Source of the DNA: a virus
Length of the DNA: 22,810 nucleotides
Virus record (IMG/VR): IMGVR_UViG_3300021090_000386
Location: 1-22,810 of that record
Strand: one strand, 5' to 3'
Under the pieces are notes generated by a model. That model was not told the DNA's origin, made no database searches, and was given only the letters and a program-made list of their open reading frames with translations. Shown piece after piece: positions 12,587 to 20,447 of the stretch; the stretch's first letter is position 1; the number at the start of each line of letters is the position of its first letter. The translations under genes were made by a program, and so were the position numbers.

Positions 12587-13326
12587 TGGCCAAGCAGAGT
12601 GGTATGGGCGGCAACTTCTACGTCGCCGGTCGCAACCTCACGGGAGACGTCGGCTCACTGTCGCGTGTCGGAGGCGGCCCCGCGACCATCGACGTGACGT
12701 CCATCGACAAGTTCGCCATGGAGAGGTTGGGGGGGCTCCGTGACGGAGCGGTGGAGTACACCGCGTTCTTCAATCCCGCCGTGTCCGGCACCCACGAATA
12801 CCTGGCCACGCTCCCCCGTACGGACGTGGCGCTGACCTACACCATCGGGACCACTCTGGGCAATCCGGCCGCTGCCATGATCGGTAAGCAGGTCAACTAT
12901 GACCCGACCCACAACCAGGACGGATCACTGACGTTCGGGGTTCAGGCCGTGGCCAACGCCTACGGCCTGGAGTGGGGGCGACAGCTCACGGCCGGGCTGC
13001 GCACGGACACGACGGCCACGAACGGCGCGTCCATCGACACCACGGCGTCCGTCTCGTTCGGCTGGCAAGCCTATCTGCAGGTCACCGCGATCACGGGAAC
13101 GTCCGTCACGGTCTCGATCGAGGACTCGGCCAATGACTCGGCCTGGACGGCGTTGTCGGGGGCGTCCTTCACGGCCGCGACCGGCGTCACGTTCCAGCGG
13201 ATAGCTTCGGCCACCCCCACAGCCACAGTCCGGCGCTACCTGCGGGCCGTGACCACGGGTACCTTCAACCCCGCCACCTTCTCAGTCGTGTTCGTGAAGA
13301 ACACCGTCCAGCACCCGGGGTTCTAA
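12586..13326 (+). CDS. Major tail (tube) protein 1, with extra C-terminal domain
   Basis: This 246-residue protein begins MAKQSGMGGNFYVAGRNLTG and shows the tail-tube pattern: ATIDVTSIDKFAMERLGGLR, a GAVEYTAFFNPAVSGTHEYL strand-loop, and NYDPTHNQDGSLTFGVQAVA. A paralogue with the same DKFAMERL and HGQDGSL motifs lies at 14018-14428. From about residue 145 this copy has an additional beta-rich domain (SVSFGWQAYLQVTAITGTSV to the end) absent from the paralogue, likely an Ig-like or carbohydrate-binding surface domain on the tail. Both ends overlap neighbours in TAATG junctions. The role as tail tube subunit is well supported; the decorative function of the extra domain is inferred. Confidence 0.88.
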   Translation: MAKQSGMGGNFYVAGRNLTGDVGSLSRVGGGPATIDVTSIDKFAMERLGGLRDGAVEYTAFFNPAVSGTHEYLATLPRTDVALTYTIGTTLGNPAAAMIGKQVNYDPTHNQDGSLTFGVQAVANAYGLEWGRQLTAGLRTDTTATNGASIDTTASVSFGWQAYLQVTAITGTSVTVSIEDSANDSAWTALSGASFTAATGVTFQRIASATPTATVRRYLRAVTTGTFNPATFSVVFVKNTVQHPGF

Positions 13327-13580
13327 TGATCACTATCCAGAGCCCAATCGTGGCTGTCTACACCGTGGGTGAAAAAGAAGCGGTGGAGGTTCGGCCCGTT
13401 CTTGCCTGGGACGAGTCTGGCCAGCCCTATGTTCTGGGTGAACGGTCACTCGTCCTGGCCTCTTCCCTCCCGGGGTTCACGAGCGTCCAGCTCCCAGGTA
13501 ATGAGCTGAAGGACGAAGGCCCGCGACCCGTACCGGTCAGCACCCGGCCGGAGCGCAAGAGGATTGAGGAACGGCGATGA
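13326..13580 (+). CDS. Hypothetical tail-region protein (84 aa)
   Basis: The start overlaps the tail-tube stop (TAATG) and the stop overlaps the next start (ATGA), so the gene is clearly embedded in the operon. The N-terminal half is a small beta unit (IVAVYTVGEKEAVEVRPVLA, then DESGQPYVLGERSLVLASSL). The C-terminal third is proline- and arginine-rich and highly charged, ending RPERKRIEERR, and is probably disordered. There is no membrane segment or known motif, and the family is not recognised. The position between two tail-tube paralogues suggests a minor tail component or assembly factor (inference). Confidence 0.72.
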   Translation: MITIQSPIVAVYTVGEKEAVEVRPVLAWDESGQPYVLGERSLVLASSLPGFTSVQLPGNELKDEGPRPVPVSTRPERKRIEERR

Positions 13581-14014
13581 TCGACCGAACCGTTCAGCCC
13601 CTGATGCCCGCTGGATTCTACAAGACGTACCAGGTCAAGATGCCGCTCAGTACCCACTGGGTTCCGGCCACCTGTGAGGACGTCGGGTGTGCCGACTATC
13701 TGAACGGCTGGCGGGTCAGGGTAGAGGGACTCACGCCTGAGATGCTCCACACGGCCCGCACGTCCGGCCGGGCGTACAAAGAGACCAGTGTCGCCCAGGG
13801 AGAGACGTGGCTGGTCTACAGCGCCGGTCAGCCATGCTTCAGGGCCAGCACCCACAGACAGCCAGCGGAGCGGCCCGGTATCTACATCGTCCGGGGCGGA
13901 GACTTCCGGGGTAACCCACGGGGTGACCGCCGGATTCACAGGAACGGCCAGGAATGGACTGAGGACTTCTCGGAACATCTGGGCAAGATCAGCGATGAGA
14001 TCAAGAAGGGTTAG
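13577..14014 (+). CDS. Hypothetical tail-region protein with CxxxxC motif (145 aa)
   Basis: The ATG lies in an ATGA overlap with the preceding gene. The product begins MIDRTVQPLMPAGFYKTYQV and has a PATCEDVGCADYLNGWRVRV segment with a closely spaced cysteine pair, an YKETSVAQGETWLVYSAGQP strand region, a third cysteine in GQPCFRAST, and a basic central part rich in R and G (GGDFRGNPRGDRRIHRNGQE). It ends in a charged helix. Proteins with the C-x4-C-x2-YLNGW pattern near the tail-tube genes appear familiar from actinophages, but I know no assigned function. A metal-binding site formed by the cysteines and histidines is possible. It precedes the second tail-tube gene by three bases. Confidence 0.75.
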   Translation: MIDRTVQPLMPAGFYKTYQVKMPLSTHWVPATCEDVGCADYLNGWRVRVEGLTPEMLHTARTSGRAYKETSVAQGETWLVYSAGQPCFRASTHRQPAERPGIYIVRGGDFRGNPRGDRRIHRNGQEWTEDFSEHLGKISDEIKKG

Positions 14015-14017
14015 GCC

Positions 14018-14428
14018 ATGGCGAAGCAAACCGGTCTCGGGATGACCTCCCTGACTGTCGATGACAACAGCGGTTCGGGCCAGAACATCGTCAACGACGT
14101 CACGAACTTCGCGTGCTCCATGCCGCGCGCCGTTCAGGACACCACGGGTGTGGACAAGTTCGCGATGGAGCGGCTCCTGCTCCTGGCCGACTTCAGCGTC
14201 ACCCTGAACGGGGTGTTCAACATCACCGGCAACGCGTCTCACGACGTGTTCAAGACCGTCCCGTCATCGGCGGCGGTCAGCCGTACCGTGGTGGCCGTTC
14301 AGTCCGGGACCACCCTGACGGCCGAATGCCTGCTGACGGACTACAACCTCACCCACGGCCAGGACGGATCTCTCGTCTGGTCCGTGCCCGGGGTGCTGTC
14401 CAACGGCACCGCTCCGGCCTGGACGTAA
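14018..14428 (+). CDS. Tail-tube protein paralogue 2 (136 aa)
   Basis: The ATG at 14018 follows an AAGAAGGGTTAGG site. The product begins MAKQTGLGMTSLTVDDNSGS and parallels the major tail protein at 12586: MAKQ(S/T)G start, (T/S)xxDKFAMERL, a strand-loop region, and a HGQDGSL(V/T) segment near the C-terminus. It lacks the 100-residue C-terminal domain of the first copy. It may be the actual tube subunit while the longer copy is a decorated variant, or the reverse, or the two may assemble together. The DNA of the two genes is well diverged, so the duplication is not recent. It is followed by a small membrane-protein gene with its own AAGGAG site. Confidence 0.8.
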   Translation: MAKQTGLGMTSLTVDDNSGSGQNIVNDVTNFACSMPRAVQDTTGVDKFAMERLLLLADFSVTLNGVFNITGNASHDVFKTVPSSAAVSRTVVAVQSGTTLTAECLLTDYNLTHGQDGSLVWSVPGVLSNGTAPAWT

Positions 14429-14438
14429 GGAGACCGAC

Positions 14439-14534
14439 ATGAGGGACGCCATGAGGTCCACCGGTATCAGGATCATCGTCGTCAGTTTCGCACTCGCGGC
14501 GGTTGCCACGATGGTACGAGAGGTGTGGTGGTAG
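14439..14534 (+). CDS. 31-residue single-pass membrane protein
   Basis: The ATG at 14439 has an ideal AAGGAG ribosome binding site (14427-14432). The frame ends at TAG 14532-14534, two bases before the tail-chaperone start. The peptide has a basic N-terminus (MRDAMRSTGIR), a hydrophobic core IIVVSFALAAVATMV long enough to cross a membrane, and a short REVWW tail. By charge the N-terminus should stay in the cytoplasm. No family is recognised. It fills an otherwise empty gap between the second tail-tube gene and the chaperone genes. Possible roles include membrane targeting of tail assembly or lysis timing, both speculative. Confidence 0.65.
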   Translation: MRDAMRSTGIRIIVVSFALAAVATMVREVWW

Positions 14535-14536
14535 CC

Positions 14537-14911
14537 ATGGGTTACCGGAAGCAGCGAACGATCTATGACCTCACCTTCGCCAAGTACGAGGGGCTGGAGG
14601 TCAGCCTTCACGGGCTCAACACTGGCCAGACGATGGACCTGTGGGCCGCCAAGAACGACGGAGGACCGGAGGCCACGGCCGAGATGCTCGCGATGTTCTC
14701 CGACTCTCTTCGGGGCTGGAACCTGGAGACCGAAGAGGGGGAGCCGGTACCGCCGGACCTCAAGGGCGTCCGGTCCCAGGAACTGGCGTTCGTCCTGGAG
14801 CTGATCGACTCGTGGACCACGGCCATGACCGGGGCGAATGAGGACCTGGGAAAAGAATCGACCTCTGGCGAGACTTCCCCGGAGGCTGGCATTCCGACGG
14901 AACCCCTGTAA
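14537..14911 (+). CDS. Tail assembly chaperone, unshifted product (gpG-like)
   Basis: The 124-residue product begins MGYRKQRTIYDLTFAKYEGL and has the all-helical, acidic character of siphovirus tail assembly chaperones (FSDSLRGWNLETEEGEPVPP, then the helix SQELAFVLELIDSWTTAMTG). These proteins coat the tape measure protein and recruit tail-tube subunits. I use ATG 14537; the frame is open to a GTG at 14525 inside the preceding micro-gene. The heptamer GGGAAAA at 14848-14854 lies in the correct phase for a -1 slip near the 3' end. Ribosomes that do not slip make this short form, ending in a variable tail at TAA 14909-14911. Confidence 0.88.
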   Translation: MGYRKQRTIYDLTFAKYEGLEVSLHGLNTGQTMDLWAAKNDGGPEATAEMLAMFSDSLRGWNLETEEGEPVPPDLKGVRSQELAFVLELIDSWTTAMTGANEDLGKESTSGETSPEAGIPTEPL

Positions 14912-15078
14912 CCAAGCCGTGGGAGCTGACGGAGGCGGAGATCATCATGGATCTCTGCCACCGGTTCCACAAGCTCCCCAGCGAGATCAAGGCCGAAGGC
15001 TCGGAGCTGCTCCGCTACATGGAGATCGTCAGGCGCGGAACCCCGGTGAGAGAGGAGGTGGAAGAGGACTATGGCTAA
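14537..15078 (+). CDS. Tail assembly chaperone, -1 frameshift fusion (gpGT-like)
   Basis: This is the product of ribosomes that slip one base back at GGGAAAA (14848-14854): codons up to AAA at 14852-14854 are read in the first frame, then AGA from 14854 onward in the -1 frame. The fusion has 180 residues. The T part runs RIDLWRDFPGGWHSDGTPVT, then KPWELTEAEIIMDLCHRFHK and ends VEEDYG at TAA 15076-15078. The T part has no good start of its own between the slip site and the tape measure gene, and WELTEAEI-type segments are usual for T domains. The stop lies eight bases inside the tape measure gene. In lambda the ratio of G to GT is essential for tail assembly; the same is expected here. Confidence 0.88.
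14848..14854 (+). promoter_or_regulatory. -1 ribosomal frameshift slippery heptamer GGGAAAA
   Basis: G GGA AAA is in the X XXY YYZ phase relative to the gpG frame and is the classical lambda-type slippery site seen in tail chaperone genes. Both tRNAs can re-pair after a one-base backward slip. It sits directly before the point where the -1 frame becomes protein-like. Confidence 0.88.
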
Positions 15079-17149
15079 CACGGTGAGCATCCACGTTCAG
15101 TCCTTCGATGAGACGAACAATGGATTCAGCAAAGTGTCCGAAAGCCTGGGCAAGTCGATGAAATCCCTAATCGGCATCGCCGCTATGGCGGGTCCGGCCA
15201 TGTCAGCTCCGATCATCGCTGGTGCCGGTGCCTCCGCTGCAGCTCTGGCGTCCGTGGGTGCCGCTGTCGGAGCGTTCGGGCTGGCCGTGTCCCCCCAGAT
15301 CAAGAAGATCACGGACCTGAAGGCCAACCTCAACACCATGAGCCCCGCCGTGAAGACGGCCGCCGTACAGTTCCGGGGCCTGACCGAAGACCTGAACGCC
15401 TGGTCGGAGTCACTGGCCCCGCAGACCATGCCCGTCTTCACGAAGGGGTTGCAGGCCATGAGGGAAGTTCTCCCTCAGCTCACGCCCCTTGTGGAGACGG
15501 CCGCCGGTTCCCTGACCAAGTTCATGGATGGCATCCTCAAGGGTGTCAAAGGCGGGGGCTTCCGCTCGTTCATTTCAGACCTGGACAAGTCCGCGAGGAC
15601 CACCCTCCCCGCGTTCCTGAACTCCCTGAAGAACATCGCCGTCGGCTTCGGCGGGATCATCCGGGCGTTCCTCCCCTTCTCCGGTGCCATGACCGGAGGC
15701 CTTGAGAAGATCACCGCCAAGTTCCGGGAGTTCGGGCAGAGTCTCAAGGGCAGCAAGGGGTTCAACGACTTCATGGCCGGAGTTCAGGCCGTGGTCCCGG
15801 GGATCATCAAACTGTTCGGGAACCTCGCAGAGAGTGTCAAGAAGATCGCCCTGGCCTTCGCCCCGGTGTCCGGGGTGATGCTCGGGGTGGTGGAGGCGTT
15901 CGGGATGTTCTTCGCATCCATAGACCAGGACAAGCTTGACTTCATCGTCCCCATGGTCGCCGCCATCGTGGTCGGGATGAAGGCGTGGGCCTTCGTCACA
16001 GGGTTGGTGACGGCCGCCCAGGGCGCACTGACAGCCGCTATGGGGATCAACCCCTGGACCGGTACCATCCTCGCCGTCACGGCCCTGGCGGTGGCTCTGT
16101 ACTCCACCAACGACGCCAGCGAACAGGCCGCCCTGGGGCTGGACAAGGTGGCCGGAGCGGCGGACACGTCCAAAACCAGGATGATGGACGCGGCCAAGGG
16201 GATCGGTAGCGCCCTGCTGGACACCATCAAATGGGTGGACACCCTTGGCGGGCTGATGCCCAACCTCAGTGGAGAGGCGAAGAAGGCGGCCGACCAGTTC
16301 GGGGACTTCGCGGAGGGGGCCGATTTCGCGTCAACGTCTGCGGGTGACTTCGGGGAATCGACGGACGGCGCTTCAGATAGCGCGGCACGCGCAGCCGCCA
16401 AGGTGGGTGTGTTCACCGACGCACTGAAGACCCTGGCCAATCAGCAGCTGGAGCAGAGCGGCTCTCTCATCGGTCTCGAAGCGGCGTTCGATGACGCTAC
16501 CGAGTCGGTGAAGAAGAACGGCCGGAACCTGGACATCAACACCGAGAAGGGCCGGAACAACAGGACCGCGCTGAACAACATCGCGTCGTCCGCCCTCAAG
16601 GTCCGGGACAAGATGACAGAGGCCGGAGCCAGCGCCCGAAGCGTCGGCGGCCGGATGGAAGCGGCCCGGAACAACTTCATCCACGTAGCGCGCCAGATGG
16701 GTCTGTCCGCTACAGCGGCGCGTAGGCTGGCCGACCGCCTGGGCCTGATCAAGAGCAAGACCGTGGTCATCTGGACGAAGTACAAGACCACGTACACCAA
16801 CGCCGGTATCACCCACGGGACCGGTGATGCCGCTCTGGCCACGAAGGCGACGGGTGGTGTGGTCGGGTACTACGGTCACGCGGCCGGAGGCGGCCCCAGG
16901 TCGAACATGACGTGGGTCGGAGAGCAGGGTCCGGAGCTGGTGGACCTGGCCCCGGGCTCCATGGTCCATTCGGCCGGAGACAGCAGGCGCATGGCCGCCG
17001 GTATGGGTGGCGGCTCCCAGCAGCCGATCGTCGTTCAGCTTGTGCTGGACGGGAAGACCTTGGCCGAAGCCCTCATTGACCCCCTCAAGGGGTCCATCCG
17101 GTCCAGGGCCGGAAGCGGAACCAACAGTGTCCAGCGGGCACTCAGCTAA
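15071..17149 (+). CDS. Tape measure protein
   Basis: The product sets tail length and helps DNA injection. At 692 residues, and using the usual relation of about 1.5 angstrom per residue, it predicts a tail of roughly 100 nm. The N-terminus is helical (FDETNNGFSKVSESLGKSMK) followed by hydrophobic glycine/alanine-rich helices (AMAGPAMSAPIIAGAGASAA). More hydrophobic segments lie in the middle (MVAAIVVGMKAWAFVTGLVT), then an alanine-rich charged region. The C-terminal part ends with the conserved motif NMTWVGEQGPELVDLAPGSM and a SAGDSRRMA sequence, both hallmarks of actinophage tape measure proteins. The start overlaps the chaperone T stop by eight bases and is preceded by GAGAGGAGGTGGAAGAGG, a very purine-rich site. 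Long antisense frames over it (such as 16373-17425) are composition shadows. Confidence 0.95.
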   Translation: MANTVSIHVQSFDETNNGFSKVSESLGKSMKSLIGIAAMAGPAMSAPIIAGAGASAAALASVGAAVGAFGLAVSPQIKKITDLKANLNTMSPAVKTAAVQFRGLTEDLNAWSESLAPQTMPVFTKGLQAMREVLPQLTPLVETAAGSLTKFMDGILKGVKGGGFRSFISDLDKSARTTLPAFLNSLKNIAVGFGGIIRAFLPFSGAMTGGLEKITAKFREFGQSLKGSKGFNDFMAGVQAVVPGIIKLFGNLAESVKKIALAFAPVSGVMLGVVEAFGMFFASIDQDKLDFIVPMVAAIVVGMKAWAFVTGLVTAAQGALTAAMGINPWTGTILAVTALAVALYSTNDASEQAALGLDKVAGAADTSKTRMMDAAKGIGSALLDTIKWVDTLGGLMPNLSGEAKKAADQFGDFAEGADFASTSAGDFGESTDGASDSAARAAAKVGVFTDALKTLANQQLEQSGSLIGLEAAFDDATESVKKNGRNLDINTEKGRNNRTALNNIASSALKVRDKMTEAGASARSVGGRMEAARNNFIHVARQMGLSATAARRLADRLGLIKSKTVVIWTKYKTTYTNAGITHGTGDAALATKATGGVVGYYGHAAGGGPRSNMTWVGEQGPELVDLAPGSMVHSAGDSRRMAAGMGGGSQQPIVVQLVLDGKTLAEALIDPLKGSIRSRAGSGTNSVQRALS

Positions 17150-17155
17150 GGAGCT

Positions 17156-17674
17156 ATGAACGTGGCCCAGTACAAGACGTGGAACGGGCCGATGCCCACG
17201 ACCGCCGCACAGGCAGCGGTCACCACGGGCACGGCGATTAAGACCATGTTGCAGGTCAGTACCCCCGCGTCCAAGGTGCTCACTCTTATCGCCTGGGGCT
17301 TCACCGTGGATGCCGCTCCGGCGACGACCGGGGTAGGGGTCGTGGAGCTGCTCCAGACGGACGTGGCGGCCACGGTGACGGCCCATGTCGCCGCTGGTGT
17401 CCAGCCCCTTGACCCCAACGGGCAAGCCTCTGGGATGACTCTGGGGGTCGCCAACACGGGGTACACGGGGTCGGCCGAAGGAACCACCACGGCGGCCCGT
17501 GTGTTCGACGTCGTCAACGTCGCCGGAGTGTCAAACGGCGGAACTCCGACCACGTACTCATACCAGTTCCTGCCCGACGAACGCCCGGTCGTGGCAGTCT
17601 CGAAGTTCCTCCGCGTCCGGGCGACCTTCTCAGCAGCCGTGAACATGCGGTGCTGGGTAATTTTTGACGAGTGA
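17156..17674 (+). CDS. Tail-tip-region protein (172 aa), unknown function
   Basis: The ATG follows AAGGAG, six bases after the tape measure stop. The protein begins MNVAQYKTWNGPMPTTAAQA and is beta-rich and nearly neutral (KVLTLIAWGFTVDAAPATTG, VGVVELLQTDVAATVTAHVA, TYSYQFLPDERPVVAVSKFL, ending RCWVIFDE). No signal peptide, coiled coil or enzymatic motif is seen. In most siphoviruses this location encodes the distal tail protein, but this sequence lacks features I associate with that family, and a beta-sandwich virion protein is the safest description. It is separated from the large tail gene by only 13 bases. Confidence 0.72.
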   Translation: MNVAQYKTWNGPMPTTAAQAAVTTGTAIKTMLQVSTPASKVLTLIAWGFTVDAAPATTGVGVVELLQTDVAATVTAHVAAGVQPLDPNGQASGMTLGVANTGYTGSAEGTTTAARVFDVVNVAGVSNGGTPTTYSYQFLPDERPVVAVSKFLRVRATFSAAVNMRCWVIFDE

Positions 17675-17687
17675 TGGATAGCCGATC

Positions 17688-19922
17688 ATGAGCGTTGCGG
17701 CACGGCTGGCGGCATGGGAGCGATGGAGGCCCGGGGGGGTTACACCCACCAGGGCCTCCGGACCCATGTACCCGACGGCCGGGACGCCAGTAGAACCCCG
17801 TGTGGAGATCTACGTCAATGAGGTGTGGACCGACATCAGTCCCGACGTCAGGTACGCGGACAAGGTCAACATCACCGGGGGTCGTCCTGACGAGTCGTCA
17901 CGTGCCCAGCAGAACACGTGTCGGTTCACGCTGAACAACCGCGACGGCCGGTACAGCCCGCGTAACCCGACGGGACCTCTGTACGGTCAGATAGGCCGGA
18001 ACACCGCCGTACGCGTGTCGGTCATGCAAGAGGGCACGCAGCGCTTCCGCTTCCACGGTGAGATCGTGGCTTGGCCCCAGAACTGGGACAAGACGGGTAC
18101 CGACGTCTGGGTTCCGATCGAGGCGGCTGGAGTCCTTCGCCGGTTGAACCAGGGTGCCAGCCCGCTACGGTCCGCCCTGTACCGGGGATTGATCCGGGAG
18201 ACGGAGAACCCGGTCATCGCCTATTGGCCCATGGAGGACCAGGTGGGATCATTCGCCCTGGCCAGCGCACTGCCGAACGCCAAGCCCATGAATATCGACG
18301 GGACTCCGACCCTGGCCAGCTTTGACGGCTTCGGCGGGTCCGGCCCCGTCCCCATCATGGCCAACGGGTCCGCCACCGGGACGGTCCCGGCCTATACCCC
18401 CAACGGGAGCACCATCGTCAGGTTCCTGCTGCAGATCCCCGCTGCCGGAGAGACGAACGGCAAGCGCCTGTGCAACATCAGGACCACGGGCAGCGTGAAG
18501 AACTGGGAGCTTTTTTACGACGCGGGCACCGACACAGTTGACCTGAGAGCCTATAACGAAGACGGGGTTGTGCTGGCGATCATGGCCCCGACAACCCTCT
18601 CACCCCTGAACGGCGTGCCGGTCCAGGTGACAATCCAATGGTTCGAGTCGGGGGCCAGCCTGCCGGTCACCATATACCTGGGGCTCCTTGAAGACGGGTC
18701 CTTTGAGGAGGAGAGCACGCCCAATTTCGACGGGTATACGGTCGGCCGGGTCACGTCCATCTCCCTCTCCATTGGCCAGGGTGCCGGAGAGACGGCCATG
18801 GGACAGCTGTCCCTTCAGCAACCCCTGACGGACTTCGACGGCTTCTTTGACCAGAGCAGCGGGTACAACGGCGAGAACCCGATCATCCGTCTCCAGAGGC
18901 TCTGCGCCGAAGAAGGGGTCTCGTTCGAGTACCTGTCCGGGGCCGTGGAGAACACCACGACTATGGGGCCACAGGGAGCGAAGACCCTGCCCGATCTTCT
19001 GCAGGAGGCCGTAGACGCGGACCTGGGTGTCCTGTACGAGCCCCGTGATCAGTTCGGCCTCCAGTACAGGACCCGCGCGTCCCTCTACCACCAGAGCGCG
19101 GACATCGTTCTTGACTACACGAACGCGGACCTGTTCGAGATCCCGGTACCGACCGACGATGACCAGTACTCCCGAAACGACGTCACGGTGACTCGTGAGG
19201 GAGGGTCTTCAGCGCGCTCTGTGCTCGAATCCGGGCCACTGTCAGTCCTTCGCCCTCCCGATGGCATCGGCCGGTATGACACAGCCCTCACGGTCAATCT
19301 GGAGACCGATGACCAGCTGGCGGACCAGGCCGGTTTCAGGCGCTATCTGGGGACCGTTGACGAGCCGCGATATCCGGACATGACCGTTCACTTGAAGCGG
19401 CCCAGCTTCACGGCCAGCTACGGACTCACGGCCAAGGCGCTGAAGGTGCTGCCGGGAGACCGGGTGTGCATCGACAACATGCCCGACTTCGCGCACCCCC
19501 GGGGAATCGAGGGTCTCGTAAGCCAGATCGTCCAGGGCTGGACGGAGTGGTTCGACCAGTTCGAGCACGTGATCAGCTGGACCGGTGTTCCGGAGAGCCC
19601 CTATCAGATCGGGGTCCTGGACAGCTCCTCTCTGGGCCGGGCGGACACGGCGGGCAGTGCCCTCACGGCCGCCCTTGACGAGACCGCGACCAGCGTGAGC
19701 GTCACCACGACGTCCGGCCCGGTCTGGGTGGACAGCGCCACGTACCCGTCTGAGTTCCCGTTTGAGATCATGGTCGGAGGCGAGATCATGAGCGTGACCG
19801 CCATCACCGGCACCGCCAGCCCGCAAACGTTCACCGTGACCAGGTCCACGAACGAGATCGTCAAGAACCAGCTGGCCGGGACGGACGTCCGTCTCCGCTA
19901 TCCGATGATCGTCACATTCTGA
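17688..19922 (+). CDS. Large minor tail protein (tail hub/tip) with LamG-like insert
   Basis: This 744-residue protein is the largest tail-tip component and probably combines the distal-tail and hub roles. The N-terminal 150 residues (PRVEIYVNEVWTDISPDVRY, then CRFTLNNRDGRYSPRNPTGP) are characteristic of actinophage minor tail proteins. A jelly-roll region of roughly residues 170-375 starts PVIAYWPMEDQVGSFALASA and resembles LamG/concanavalin-like domains that bind carbohydrate, so it is a candidate receptor-binding module. The hub-like part follows (RLQRLCAEEGVSFEYLSGAV to about residue 640). The last 80 residues hold a small beta module, FEIMVGGEIMSVTAITG near residue 691, related to repeats in the head-tail adaptor. 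The start has only a weak ribosome binding site. Exact assignment of receptor binding is inference. Confidence 0.85.
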   Translation: MSVAARLAAWERWRPGGVTPTRASGPMYPTAGTPVEPRVEIYVNEVWTDISPDVRYADKVNITGGRPDESSRAQQNTCRFTLNNRDGRYSPRNPTGPLYGQIGRNTAVRVSVMQEGTQRFRFHGEIVAWPQNWDKTGTDVWVPIEAAGVLRRLNQGASPLRSALYRGLIRETENPVIAYWPMEDQVGSFALASALPNAKPMNIDGTPTLASFDGFGGSGPVPIMANGSATGTVPAYTPNGSTIVRFLLQIPAAGETNGKRLCNIRTTGSVKNWELFYDAGTDTVDLRAYNEDGVVLAIMAPTTLSPLNGVPVQVTIQWFESGASLPVTIYLGLLEDGSFEEESTPNFDGYTVGRVTSISLSIGQGAGETAMGQLSLQQPLTDFDGFFDQSSGYNGENPIIRLQRLCAEEGVSFEYLSGAVENTTTMGPQGAKTLPDLLQEAVDADLGVLYEPRDQFGLQYRTRASLYHQSADIVLDYTNADLFEIPVPTDDDQYSRNDVTVTREGGSSARSVLESGPLSVLRPPDGIGRYDTALTVNLETDDQLADQAGFRRYLGTVDEPRYPDMTVHLKRPSFTASYGLTAKALKVLPGDRVCIDNMPDFAHPRGIEGLVSQIVQGWTEWFDQFEHVISWTGVPESPYQIGVLDSSSLGRADTAGSALTAALDETATSVSVTTTSGPVWVDSATYPSEFPFEIMVGGEIMSVTAITGTASPQTFTVTRSTNEIVKNQLAGTDVRLRYPMIVTF

Positions 19923-19932
19923 GGGGGATGAC

Positions 19933-20439
19933 ATGCCGTACCCGACATTCGTCGCGGGCGACCGGGTGACGGCCGCCCTTCTGAACGCGGGAAAGGTCGA
20001 GTTCGTCACGAACGCGGCCGGAGCGCAGACCAACGCCACGACCACCTTCGCCAATGCCACTGACCTTTCCTTCGCGGTGGAGGCCAACGCCCGGTACAAG
20101 ATTCACGTTCTTCTGGGGTACGACGCGCCAACGGCCACGGACATCAAATTTGACTGGTCGATGCCGTCGGGCGCGTCCACGAACCGGAACTGTGAGTACC
20201 TCGCGGCCGGTACCGCGACGAACATTGACAGCAACATGGCGAAGATCCGGCGCGGAGCCACCACGGTTGTTATCGCGGGTGGCCCGAACGCCACGGCTAA
20301 CGCCTTCAGCGTCTACGAAGAGGTCACGGACCTGATCACCGTGAACGCAGGAACTGCTCAGCTTCGCTTCGCCGCCAATGCGGCCGGTACCGCGACGCTC
20401 CAGGCCGACAGCGTCATCTACTACCAAAGGATTGCGTAG
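19933..20439 (+). CDS. Tail-tip protein, paralogue A (168 aa)
   Basis: The ATG at 19933 follows GAGGGGG. The product begins MPYPTFVAGDRVTAALLNAG and continues with a beta-rich body and the ending ATLQADSVIYYQRIA. It is clearly paralogous to the next gene: shared (V/F)AGxxVTAALLN, LxFxVEANARY, NAFxVYEDV-like and KADSVIYYQR(I/V)A motifs. The N-terminal AGDRVTAALLNAGKV-type segment is a common attachment motif at the start of phage tail proteins and fibres, through which they join the tail tip. The beta-sandwich remainder probably faces outwards. A minor fibre or tip decoration protein is the likely role; the ligand is unknown. Confidence 0.78.
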   Translation: MPYPTFVAGDRVTAALLNAGKVEFVTNAAGAQTNATTTFANATDLSFAVEANARYKIHVLLGYDAPTATDIKFDWSMPSGASTNRNCEYLAAGTATNIDSNMAKIRRGATTVVIAGGPNATANAFSVYEEVTDLITVNAGTAQLRFAANAAGTATLQADSVIYYQRIA

Positions 20440-20447
20440 GTGGCCCC

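Noticed and set aside
14510-14522. 13-base match GATGGTACGAGAG shared with 21656-21668
   Set aside because: A single 13-base match is expected by chance in a GC-rich window of this length, and the contexts differ (coding versus intergenic).
16373-17425. 350-residue leftward frame across the tape measure gene
   Set aside because: It is antisense to a gene with unambiguous tape measure motifs and is rich in G, R, H and P, as expected from a GC-rich shadow frame.
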